Of a stretch of DNA of 5,965 nucleotides, positions 1-5,165 are shown one piece after another. The notes under the pieces were generated by a model. It worked only from the letters and a program-made list of their open reading frames with translations. It was not told where the DNA came from and did not search any database. Numbering within the stretch: the first letter of the stretch is position 1; each line of letters starts with the position of its first letter. The stretch is from Tissierellia bacterium (GTDB lineage Bacteria; Bacillota_A; Clostridia; Tissierellales; Peptoniphilaceae), in assembly GCA_012728775.1 (NCBI GenBank), contig JAAYEN010000109.1, forward strand, positions 1 through 5,965, read 5' to 3'. The position numbers and the translations under genes were made by a program.

Positions 1-134
1 CGGTTTCGGATTTTGCATACCTGTGGTACAACCTCATCCGCCCTCATTCCTTCAACGGCGGACTGCCCCCAGCTAAAAAACAAGTTGCTTAATGACTTTG
101 GACACAGGTGTTACAATTCCCCTTGACCAGGACA
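1..134 (+). mobile_element. 3' end of an rve/DDE-type insertion sequence (left copy)
   Basis: This stretch recurs as its reverse complement at 5827-5960, with one mismatch in a run of A residues near position 79. It holds the transposase C-terminus, its stop codon and about 40 bp of non-coding end. The outer edge, read outward-in, begins TGTCCTGGTCAAGG, which fits the TG...CA tips common in IS3/IS481-like elements. The edge is placed at 134 because the recombinase and terminase sequences that follow the two copies differ from there on; one shared A leaves a 1-bp ambiguity. The rest of the element lies outside the window. The exact family is not certain. Confidence 0.75.
3..92 (+). CDS. IS transposase C-terminal fragment (integrase core, rve type), 5' end outside window
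   Basis: The open frame enters from the left edge and ends at TAA 90-92, leaving 29 residues. The visible peptide contains WYNLIRPHSFNGGLPPAK, which matches the conserved tail of rve-fold DDE transposases (a YN..RPH..L.G..P pattern) found in IS3 and IS481-like families. The catalytic D, D and E residues would lie upstream and cannot be seen, so activity cannot be judged. The same peptide is encoded on the opposite strand at the right end. The enzyme would cut and rejoin the IS ends. Family membership beyond rve type is inference. Confidence 0.7.
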   Translation, partial: VSDFAYLWYNLIRPHSFNGGLPPAKKQVA

Positions 135-263
135 ACGCTGTGCTTTAAGGCTTTCAAGCTGTTCATCACTATCGGTTGATACCCTGGCATAAGCTGCAAC
201 TCTAAGTTTAGTGTTGGATGGTTGCATTTGGGGCAGTTCATCTATTTTTGTTATCTTTTTCAT
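111..263 (-). pseudogene. Large serine recombinase, N-terminal remnant truncated by the IS
   Basis: The first ~43 residues read as the start of a resolvase-type catalytic domain: LRVAAYARVSTDSDEQ with the Y-x-R-x-S motif, where Ser29 would be the nucleophile and Arg27 a catalytic arginine (numbered from the ATG at 263). Intact members are usually around 500 residues, with resolvase, recombinase and zinc-ribbon parts, and integrate or excise prophages and conjugative elements. Here the native sequence ends at Q-R (about 135-140), where the IS end begins. Eight IS-encoded codons follow before a TAA at 111-113, so no functional protein can be made. The start could be ATG 266 or ATG 263; GAGGTG lies 2 and 5 bases upstream respectively, which favours 263. 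Confidence 0.8.
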
Positions 264-268
264 CATCT

Positions 269-274
269 CACCTC
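269..274 (-). promoter_or_regulatory. Ribosome binding site of the truncated recombinase
   Basis: The minus strand reads GAGGTG here. Two adjacent ATG codons follow. The spacing is 2 bases to the first (266) and 5 to the second (263), so the second is the better start. Confidence 0.55.
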
Positions 275-299
275 GCTTTCGCCCATTACATACATCACT

Positions 300-328
300 C
301 TAAAAGCTATTAATAGCAAGCTTTTTAG
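300..328. repeat. Stem-loop between SHOCT-like gene and recombinase
   Basis: CTAAAAGCT (300-308) can pair with AGCTTTTTAG (319-328) with one bulged base, and the inside contains the perfect palindrome GCTATTAATAGC (306-317). It overlaps the stop codon of the upstream SHOCT-like gene and lies about 35 bases before the recombinase start. On the minus strand the palindrome is followed by TTTT, so it might act as a weak terminator or attenuator, but the stem is AT-rich and its role is not established. Confidence 0.3.
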
Positions 329-540
329 AACATAATCTCGGCTAAACGAGGAGAGAATTTCTGCCTGTTCAAGGCTGATATTTTGTGTAATTCATCCGCT
401 GTGATTTTGCCTTCTTTATATAGGTTTGCGACAATGCTCTCCGCTATATGAAAGTCATATTCCTTTTGTAATTCTTCCTCTGTCATCTGCTCGGTCTTAC
501 CCTTTAACGGACAACCATCTTTTACTTTATAAATGTTCAT
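325..540 (-). CDS. Small SHOCT-like domain protein linked to recombinase genes
   Basis: The product has 71 residues. The C-terminal half (about residues 29-71, from YDFHIAESIVANLYKEGKIT to the end) resembles SHOCT-type short helical domains, with the characteristic hydrophobic helix followed by a G-x-I/L-T-x-x-E-L segment. From general knowledge, such small genes often sit just upstream of large serine recombinase genes in Clostridia prophages and integrative elements. The same arrangement is seen here: same strand, and a 61-base gap to the recombinase start at 263. No catalytic motif, signal peptide or membrane segment is visible. The biochemical role of this group is not known to me. The bases before the ATG at 540 carry no clear ribosome binding site, apparently because the IS200 element begins immediately upstream, so expression is doubtful. 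Met19 is an alternative internal start. Confidence 0.6.
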   Translation of the reverse strand: MNIYKVKDGCPLKGKTEQMTEEELQKEYDFHIAESIVANLYKEGKITADELHKISALNRQKFSPRLAEIMF

Positions 541-549
541 AGAATCATG

Positions 550-570
550 ACCACCAGCTTAGCTGGTGGT
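550..570. repeat. IS200 right-end hairpin
   Basis: A perfect 9-bp stem, ACCACCAGC pairing with GCTGGTGGT, closes a 3-base TTA loop. It lies next to the host junction on the side downstream of tnpA, where TnpA of this family binds the right end. The left-end hairpin (1242-1258) shares the ACCWSCxGCxGGTGG character but is shorter (7 bp). Confidence 0.7.
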
Positions 571-577
571 TTGTTCT

Positions 578-669
578 GCGGCTATAAGCCGCTGTTCCCT
601 GCTTGCCTCTAAAGAGGCTTTGAAAAGTTCGCCTGCCGCACTACTTTCACAAGCTAGCCCTAAAGGGCT
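578..669 (-). other. Array of three short hairpins between tnpA stop and right-end hairpin
   Basis: Three small stem-loops are visible: GCGGCT/AGCCGC (578-592), GCCTCT/AGAGGC (605-618) and AGCCC/GGGCT (656-669). The last one sits just after the tnpA stop. All have 6-bp stems at most, with tiny A/T loops. Together with the 550-570 hairpin they make a structured tail of about 120 bases on the tnpA transcript. It could serve as a transcription stop, as a structured RNA from the IS end, or as a relic of a lost accessory region. Nothing in the sequence decides between these. Confidence 0.45.
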
Positions 670-672
670 TTA

Positions 673-1143
673 TTATTTGCCTTTTTGTACTGGCTCACCC
701 GTAAACGGGTCTATATACTCTTTTAATGACATTTGATCGTACTCTAAATCTTCTTGTATTTGATTTCTTATGTATTCTTGTATCTTCTTTGCATTTTTAC
801 CAACTGTATCGACATAGTAACCTCTACACCAAAAATGACGGTTTCCATACTTATATTTTAAATTGGCATGCCTTTCAAATATCATTAGCGAACTTTTTCC
901 TTTTAAATATCCCATTATAGAAGATACACTATACTTCGGTGGTATTCTTACAAACATATGTACATGATCTGGCATACACTCTGCTTCTATAATTTCTATC
1001 CCTTTTCTCTTACATAATTCACTGAGAATATGACCTACATCTGCTCTTATCTGCTTATAGATTACTTTTCTTCTAAACTTTGGGGCAAATACGATGTGAC
1101 ATTTACATTCCCATCTTGTATGTGCTAAACTATTCATATCCAT
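673..1143 (-). CDS. tnpA: IS200/IS605 family Y1 (HUH) transposase TnpA
   Basis: The product has 156 residues, the normal full length for this family. The HUH motif is His60-Val61-His62 within MPDHVHMF, and the catalytic tyrosine is Tyr124 in KKIQEYIRNQ, with Gln128 in the position of the third metal ligand. The core W-x-C-K-x-H-I-V-F-x-P-K-x-R-R start (residues 11-25) and the SSIMGYLKGKSS segment (74-85) are also typical. The dimeric enzyme cuts single-stranded DNA at hairpin-bearing ends through a 5'-phosphotyrosine link and moves by peel-and-paste at replication forks. The start at 1143 is supported by AAGGAGG about 9 bases upstream. The gene appears intact, with all key residues present, so the element may still be mobile. 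Confidence 0.93.
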   Translation of the reverse strand: MDMNSLAHTRWECKCHIVFAPKFRRKVIYKQIRADVGHILSELCKRKGIEIIEAECMPDHVHMFVRIPPKYSVSSIMGYLKGKSSLMIFERHANLKYKYGNRHFWCRGYYVDTVGKNAKKIQEYIRNQIQEDLEYDQMSLKEYIDPFTGEPVQKGK

Positions 1144-1151
1144 TTGGATAT

Positions 1152-1209
1152 ACCTCCTTTGTATAATTTATGCGGTTGGCGAACCTGCATTTATTATAAC
1201 ACTGGAGGT
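1152..1209 (-). promoter_or_regulatory. tnpA leader with ribosome binding site and a complementary masking sequence
   Basis: On the minus strand the ribosome binding site GGAGGT (1152-1157) is exactly complementary to ACCTCC at 1204-1209, 46 bases upstream. A transcript that enters from upstream would contain both and could fold so that the ribosome binding site is hidden. One that starts at the candidate promoter (-10 at 1193-1198) would begin after the ACCTCC and stay open. Salmonella IS200 is known to hide its tnpA ribosome binding site in leader structure and to block incoming transcription, so this is a plausible analogue. Confidence 0.45.
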
Positions 1210-1221
1210 TTTTTACTTGAA
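1193..1221 (-). promoter_or_regulatory. Candidate tnpA promoter
   Basis: On the minus strand a perfect TATAAT (1193-1198) lies 17 bases after TTCAAG (1216-1221), a weak match to TTGACA (3 of 6). Transcription would start near 1186 and give a leader of about 43 bases. The -10 is good and the -35 is poor, so low expression, as usual for IS200 transposases, would be expected. Confidence 0.4.
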
Positions 1222-1241
1222 GCTAAAGCTATTTGGGGACA

Positions 1242-1258
1242 CACCTGCATAGCAGGTG
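1242..1258. repeat. IS200 left-end hairpin
   Basis: A perfect 7-bp stem, CACCTGC pairing with GCAGGTG, closes an ATA loop. It lies about 100 bases upstream of the tnpA start, as expected for the left end. An 8-base copy of its one arm, ACCTGCAT, recurs at 1183-1190 and offers an alternative partner for GCAGGT. Confidence 0.65.
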
Positions 1259-1284
1259 GTTTTATTGTACCTAGATACAAAGAA

Positions 1285-1317
1285 ATATCCATAAAAACAA
1301 GATATTTTTATGGATAT
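1285..1317 (-). terminator. Probable terminator of the opuA operon
   Basis: ATATCCATAAAAA (1285-1297) and TTTTTATGGATAT (1305-1317) form a perfect 13-bp stem with a 7-base loop, starting about 16 bases after the ATPase stop codon. On the minus strand the stem is followed by TTTCTTT. The stem is AT-rich with only two G-C pairs, so it is weaker than a classical intrinsic terminator. It could also work on the other strand or simply be an insertion-site palindrome. Its position at the operon end favours termination. Confidence 0.55.
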
Positions 1318-1332
1318 CATGATAAAACTTAT

Positions 1333-2442
1333 TTAGATAAGGGATGCTAAAACTGCTGCCTTTGAAACAATTCCTTTTAACCGATTCTTTTCATCTACTA
1401 CGGCAATAGGAAAGGATGCTTCTGCTGCAACAGGTATAAGGTCAGATATCTGTGTATCTAATGTAGTTGTAGGAAGTCCTTTTATAATAGCATCTTCAAA
1501 GGCTAGTTCTCCACTTCTTACTTTTAATGCCTGTTCTAGTGCAAGGATACCTATAAACTCTAACTTCTCTCCAACCATATAGGCACTAGAGACCCCATTG
1601 TCACGCATTTGTTTTAGAGCTTGATTCACGCCATTTCTTAAGTGAACCATACAGGTTGGTGTCTGCATAATATTTCTTACACTATAGATTTGTGATTTAT
1701 CAGCACTATCTATAAATTCTCTAACATAATCATTTGCTGGATTTGAAGACATTTCTTCTGGAGTAGCCACCTGAATTAACTTTCCATTTCTCATAATTGC
1801 AACCGTATTTCCCAACTTAAATGCTTCATCAATATCATGAGTAATAAATACTATGGTTTTATTTAGTTTTTCTTGTATAGATAGAAGTTCAAATTGCATC
1901 TCTTTACGTACAAGTGGGTCAAGTGCTGAAAAAGGTTCATCCATAAGTAAGATGTCTGGATCATTTGCAAGTGCTCTTGCTATTCCAACTCTTTGGCGCA
2001 TACCACCACTTAAATTAGAAATTTTTGTATGCTCCCACCCTTCCAAGCCTACCATAGAAATCATTTCCATGGCTTTCTCTTCTCGTTCTTTTTTCTTTAT
2101 TCCACGAACTTCCAGTCCATATGCAACATTTCCTAAGACATCCCGGTGAGACATAAGACCAAAGCTTTGAAATACCATAGCTATTTTGTGTCTTCTATAA
2201 TCTTGTAATTGTTCTTTTGTATACTCTTCAATATCATTACCTTCAAAATATATCTTCCCTGAGGTAGGTGGCTGTAGCATATTTAAACATCTTACCACTG
2301 TAGACTTTCCAGAGCCAGACAGACCAATTAATGTAAATATTTTTCCCCTCTCTACCTCAAAAGATACATCTTCTACAGCCTTAATATTACCAAATCGTTT
2401 CGTCAGATGCTCAACTTTTAAAATAATATCTTTCTCATTCAT
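1333..2442 (-). CDS. opuAA: Glycine betaine/proline-type ABC transporter ATPase with CBS pair (OpuAA/ProV family)
   Basis: The product has 369 residues and is cytoplasmic, powering the importer with two genes just upstream. The nucleotide-binding domain spans about residues 1-240: Walker A G40-LSGSGKS-T48, Q-loop Gln92, signature LSGGM (144-148), Walker B ILLMDE ending at Glu169, D-loop SALD (172-175) and switch His202 in FITHD. Residues from about 255 to 369 form two CBS motifs, the hallmark of OpuA/ProV ATPases; in Lactococcus OpuA this region senses ionic strength and can bind c-di-AMP. The ATG overlaps the permease stop by one base (TAATG), implying translational coupling, and GAGGAGG lies about 10 bases upstream inside the permease gene. 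No long C-terminal anionic tail is evident. The exact substrate is inferred from the family. Confidence 0.93.
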   Translation of the reverse strand: MNEKDIILKVEHLTKRFGNIKAVEDVSFEVERGKIFTLIGLSGSGKSTVVRCLNMLQPPTSGKIYFEGNDIEEYTKEQLQDYRRHKIAMVFQSFGLMSHRDVLGNVAYGLEVRGIKKKEREEKAMEMISMVGLEGWEHTKISNLSGGMRQRVGIARALANDPDILLMDEPFSALDPLVRKEMQFELLSIQEKLNKTIVFITHDIDEAFKLGNTVAIMRNGKLIQVATPEEMSSNPANDYVREFIDSADKSQIYSVRNIMQTPTCMVHLRNGVNQALKQMRDNGVSSAYMVGEKLEFIGILALEQALKVRSGELAFEDAIIKGLPTTTLDTQISDLIPVAAEASFPIAVVDEKNRLKGIVSKAAVLASLI

Positions 2443-3311
2443 TATTCAGCATCCTCCTCTTCCTTTTTAAACATTTCCTGAGTCAATCTATCTAGAATGA
2501 TAGCAATGATAACAATTGCAATACCTGCAGCAAAGCCCCTTCCACTTTCAAGACGATTGATACCTGTTAGTACCTCAGAGCCAAGCCCGGTAGCCCCTAT
2601 CATGGAACAGGTTACAACCATAGAAATAGCCATCATAATGGTTTGATTTACACCGGTCATTATGGTAGGCAGGGCTTGCGGAATCTGAACTTTAAACAAG
2701 GTTTGTAATCTAGTTGAACCAAAGGAATTTGCAGCTTCTACTACCTCAACATCCACCTGTCTAATACCATGGCTTGTCATCCTTATAACTGGTGGTATGG
2801 CATAAATTATCGTTGCAATAACAGCAGGAACATTGCCTAAGCCTAAAAGCATAACGGCTGGTATCAAATAAACAAAGCTAGGCATTGTTTGCATGGTGTC
2901 AAGTACTGGCCTTATCATCATATTCATTCTTTTACTTGAAGAAACAATTACTCCGATTGGCAAGCCAATGATTAATGAAATAATTACAGATGTTATAACT
3001 ATAGTTAATGTTTCATACATCATACTCCAAAGACCTATCACTCCAATAAAGAAAAGTAGGATAGAATATAATAGGGCCTTACTTATTTTTTTGCACATAA
3101 AATATGTAGCTATAAATACCATTATGATTAACAGCCACCAAGGTATCTTATCGATAAATCCACCCACACCCTTTAATAATGAGCGAAGCCCTTTAGAAAT
3201 TCCATCAAAAAATGGATCCCAGTTTTGTAACATATAGTCAATTGCTTTATCAATAGGCTTTTTAATATCCACAAAAAAATCTTCTGGAAATTCAAATAAC
3301 CATTTTGGCAT
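2442..3311 (-). CDS. opuAB: Glycine betaine/proline-type ABC transporter permease (OpuAB/ProW family)
   Basis: The product has 289 residues from the chosen start. A longer frame from 3347 exists but overlaps the binding-protein gene. The ATG at 3311 has AGGGGG about 7 bases upstream, and its MPKWLFEFPEDFF start fits the OpuAB/ProW N-terminus. Membrane segments can be seen at roughly 58-75, 79-97, 100-124, 144-178 (two), 216-240 and 259-276. The EAA loop that docks to the ATPase is at 192-211 (EAANSFG...IP). The stretch PVLDTMQTMPSFVYLIPA (135-152) is strongly typical of OpuAB. The protein forms the transmembrane pore, probably as a homodimer. It starts 10 bases after the binding-protein stop and overlaps the ATPase start by one base, so all three genes form one transcription unit. 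Confidence 0.92.
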   Translation of the reverse strand: MPKWLFEFPEDFFVDIKKPIDKAIDYMLQNWDPFFDGISKGLRSLLKGVGGFIDKIPWWLLIIMVFIATYFMCKKISKALLYSILLFFIGVIGLWSMMYETLTIVITSVIISLIIGLPIGVIVSSSKRMNMMIRPVLDTMQTMPSFVYLIPAVMLLGLGNVPAVIATIIYAIPPVIRMTSHGIRQVDVEVVEAANSFGSTRLQTLFKVQIPQALPTIMTGVNQTIMMAISMVVTCSMIGATGLGSEVLTGINRLESGRGFAAGIAIVIIAIILDRLTQEMFKKEEEDAE

Positions 3312-3321
3312 AAATATCCCC

Positions 3322-4305
3322 CTAGTCAGCAAGACTATCACGAACAAGTTTTGCCTTGTCTGTATCTAGCCATTGATCAATTAACTCATCATGTTCTAGT
3401 AAAAACCACTTTGCCGCATCTTTGTATTCAGCATCATTTTCATTAATATATGCTAAAGCCTCAGAAGTCAATTGACTTGAGGTAGAATACCTACTTAAAA
3501 ATTCGCTAAATTCTGGATATTCTTTATGAAAATCAGGATTTACACTAACTGTAAGACTAATAGATGGGCATTCGCTTTGACCCAAAGGATATAGTTCTGG
3601 TGAATAGGGGGCATCTTCTAAAAGAACCAAATCATATTTCCCTGTAATCCATGCTGGTTCCCAGTAGTATGCAACAATAGGTTGCCCCTTTTCATATGCT
3701 CCTGCAATTGCCGCTGCAAGTGCTGCATCTGAGCCTGGATCCATATAATTGTAGAATTCATCTAAGCCGTAAAACTCTACTTTTTTACGCATAATTTCAT
3801 CAACAGCCCAACCTGATATTGCTCCATAGATTCTTCCTTTTGAAGTATCATCTGGGTCTACAAATACATCACTGTAATTTGCTAAGTCTTCAACTGATTT
3901 TAAATCAGGAGCAATCGGTTCAATTCCTCTTTCAGGATCTCCTTCTATTACATAACGAGGCACATATAAACCCTGTATATTATCATCATAGTTTACACCT
4001 AATTCTGTAATTGCTCCTGAAGCAACATCTTTAGCATAAGTTGCAATACTATCTGTCCATGTTTCCATATAGACCTGTATATCTCCAGTCTTTAAGGCTC
4101 CATATGTTACAGCTGTAGAGCCAGACACCTCTTCTGTTTCCATATCATATGCTGTTTCAGCTATGTACATAGCTACCGCATTATGAAATTTCATACTATC
4201 CCAACCTGCATCTCCAAAAACTACCCTTTCCGATTCTTTTGCGCATCCACTTATAGCAAATATTATGACCATGCACAAAAGACTCATTAACATTCTCTTT
4301 TTCAT
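3322..4305 (-). CDS. opuAC: Glycine betaine-type ABC transporter substrate-binding lipoprotein (OpuAC/ProX family)
   Basis: The product has 327 residues. It starts with a lipoprotein signal, MKKR followed by a hydrophobic run and the lipobox I-S-G-Cys21, so the mature protein should be lipid-anchored outside the membrane. The rest is a type II periplasmic-binding fold of the OpuAC/ProX family: GDAGWDSMKFHNAVA (31-45), GSTAVTYGALKTGDIQVYMETW (62-83) and YYWEPAW (213-219). Trp35, Trp83, Trp215 and Trp219 are candidates for the aromatic cage that binds the quaternary ammonium group. It is the first gene of the operon, which differs from the ATPase-permease-binding protein order of Bacillus opuA. 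AGGAGG at 4314-4319, 8 bases upstream, supports the start. Glycine betaine, proline betaine, carnitine or choline are all possible ligands. Confidence 0.9.
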   Translation of the reverse strand: MKKRMLMSLLCMVIIFAISGCAKESERVVFGDAGWDSMKFHNAVAMYIAETAYDMETEEVSGSTAVTYGALKTGDIQVYMETWTDSIATYAKDVASGAITELGVNYDDNIQGLYVPRYVIEGDPERGIEPIAPDLKSVEDLANYSDVFVDPDDTSKGRIYGAISGWAVDEIMRKKVEFYGLDEFYNYMDPGSDAALAAAIAGAYEKGQPIVAYYWEPAWITGKYDLVLLEDAPYSPELYPLGQSECPSISLTVSVNPDFHKEYPEFSEFLSRYSTSSQLTSEALAYINENDAEYKDAAKWFLLEHDELIDQWLDTDKAKLVRDSLAD

Positions 4306-4313
4306 TTTATATA

Positions 4314-4319
4314 CCTCCT
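4314..4319 (-). promoter_or_regulatory. Ribosome binding site of opuAC
   Basis: The minus strand reads AGGAGG, 8 bases before the ATG at 4305. This is an optimal site and fixes the start of the lipoprotein. Confidence 0.8.
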
Positions 4320-4362
4320 AGTATAGTTTCGCTGGAAGTACATACACACAACCAACACTCCT

Positions 4363-4391
4363 ATTATATATTATAAGTTGTCAGTTGTCAA
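4363..4391 (-). promoter_or_regulatory. Perfect-consensus promoter of the opuA operon
   Basis: On the minus strand TTGACA (4386-4391) is followed after exactly 17 bases by TATAAT (4363-4368), the full vegetative consensus on both boxes with ideal spacing. Transcription should begin near 4356, giving a leader of about 50 bases before the opuAC start. So strong a promoter would need repression to be regulated, which agrees with the divergent repressor gene. Confidence 0.85.
4376..4389. promoter_or_regulatory. Tandem 7-bp repeat overlapping the opuA -35 box, candidate operator
   Basis: AGTTGTC occurs twice back to back (4376-4382 and 4383-4389). It overlaps the -35 hexamer and the spacer of the opuA promoter. 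A protein bound here would block RNA polymerase. The divergently encoded BusR-like regulator is the obvious candidate. No clear inverted partner of the repeat was found within the 177-bp intergenic region, so the assignment is inference from position and repetition. Confidence 0.45.
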
Positions 4392-4430
4392 ATTCACTAC
4401 TTTTAACACTATAGTTCCAGAAAGTTTATA

Positions 4431-4460
4431 TTGTACTTTTTATAATAAATGATGTATACT
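4431..4460 (+). promoter_or_regulatory. Candidate promoter of the busR-like gene
   Basis: TTGTAC (4431-4436) lies 18 bases before TATACT (4455-4460). Both are good but not perfect matches to the vegetative consensus. Transcription would start near 4467 and leave a very short leader before the ATG at 4483. The -35 lies about 40 bases from the opuA -35, so one bound repressor complex could affect both genes. Confidence 0.5.
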
Positions 4461-4482
4461 ATCGATAATATAGGATGATAGG

Positions 4483-5130
4483 ATGAAAAAAATGGATCAT
4501 ACAAAGAAATCAGAAAAAATAACCATACCAAGATATTTAAAAATAGCAGTGGATATTGCTACAAGAATTGTATCTGGAAATTTAGTAGAAGGGGAAAAAT
4601 TAAAAGGACGGTCTGTCTTGTCTACAGAATATAATGTTTCTTCTGAAACAATTCGCCGTTCCATGTCACTACTGTCAGATAAACATGTGGTTCAAACAAA
4701 AGCCGGAAGTGGCATTACAGTTTTATCACGTGAAAAAGCCGTAGAGTTTGTCAACAACTTTAAATCAGATGAAATCCTTCATAAAATGAATGATAATTTA
4801 TCTCAGTTATTAAAAAAACGTCTACAGCTTGATGAAGAAATATCAAATGCTACAAAGCAAATTGCTGATATGTATAAATATATGCGGTCTGATTTAATTA
4901 ATCCTGTAGAGATTATTTTACCAGAAAGTTCTCATGTGATTGGGAAAAGTATTGGAGAACTCCAAATATGGCATAATACAGGTGCGACCATTATAGGTAT
5001 TATCCAAGATAAACAAATTATTATCTCTCCAGGTCCTTATTTTGAATTCACACCAAATGATAAAGTACTTATTGTTGGTGACGAACATGTTATTGAGCGT
5101 TTTAATGCATATATAAATGAATACCTATAG
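4483..5130 (+). CDS. busR: BusR-like regulator: GntR winged helix plus coiled coil plus RCK_C (TrkA_C) domain
   Basis: The product has 215 residues and no membrane segment. Residues about 13-81 form a GntR-type winged helix (YLKIAVDIATRIVSG...LSTEYNVSSETIRRSMSLL...GSGITVL). Residues about 95-135 look like a coiled coil rich in charged residues and leucines. Residues about 137-215 form an RCK_C/TrkA_C fold (INPVEIILPESSHVIGKSIGEL...GATIIGIIQD...ISPGPYFEFTPNDKVLIVG). This domain order is that of BusR in streptococci and lactococci, a c-di-AMP-dependent repressor of the busAB/opuA betaine transporter. Its divergent position next to opuA supports that role. The start is ATG 4483 (AGGA 7 bases upstream) or ATG 4492, Met4 (AGGA 8 bases upstream); the two cannot be separated. 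Binding of c-di-AMP is inferred. Confidence 0.85.
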   Translation: MKKMDHTKKSEKITIPRYLKIAVDIATRIVSGNLVEGEKLKGRSVLSTEYNVSSETIRRSMSLLSDKHVVQTKAGSGITVLSREKAVEFVNNFKSDEILHKMNDNLSQLLKKRLQLDEEISNATKQIADMYKYMRSDLINPVEIILPESSHVIGKSIGELQIWHNTGATIIGIIQDKQIIISPGPYFEFTPNDKVLIVGDEHVIERFNAYINEYL

Positions 5131-5165
5131 GGGAGAGAATATAAGTCTTATCTATCTTTTTATAA

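Larger units (their letters stand above)
541..1275 (-). mobile_element. IS200-type element (IS200/IS605 family, tnpA only)
   Basis: The element contains one complete Y1 transposase gene on the minus strand, flanked by subterminal palindromes: 1242-1258 on the side upstream of tnpA (left end) and 550-570 on the downstream side (right end). This matches the IS200/IS605 plan, in which single-stranded ends fold into hairpins recognised by TnpA and there are no terminal inverted repeats or target duplications. No tnpB is present, so it is of the IS200 subgroup. The tips cannot be fixed exactly because cleavage lies a few bases outside each hairpin; 541 and 1275 are estimates. It appears inserted between the opuA operon terminator and the SHOCT-like gene. 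Confidence 0.75.

Noticed and set aside
550..669. CRISPR-like array in the tandem hairpins
   Set aside because: The hairpins differ in sequence and spacing; there is no constant repeat with variable spacers.
1144..1350. Open plus-strand frame of 68 codons
   Set aside because: It covers the IS200 left end, the terminator hairpin and the end of the ATPase gene on the other strand, and its peptide has no recognisable domain.
1853..2149. Open plus-strand frame of 98 codons
   Set aside because: It lies wholly antisense to the ATPase gene, which has all ABC motifs in its own frame, and its peptide shows no recognisable domain.
2893..3237. Open plus-strand frame of 114 codons with hydrophobic stretches
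   Set aside because: It is antisense to the permease; its hydrophobicity follows from reading the complement of membrane-segment codons. It has no convincing ribosome binding site.
3312..3347. Upstream start for the permease, adding 12 residues
   Set aside because: It would overlap the binding-protein gene. The ATG at 3311 has an AGGGGG site at good distance and gives the usual OpuAB N-terminus.
4421..4440. AAAGT...ACTTT inverted repeat as a second operator
   Set aside because: Five-base arms in AT-rich DNA are expected by chance, and they share no sequence with the AGTTGTC repeat.
5131..5165. Terminator between the convergent busR-like and eamA genes
   Set aside because: Only a tiny ATAAG/CTTAT repeat and a T-run are present; the loop is too small and the stem too weak to call a terminator.
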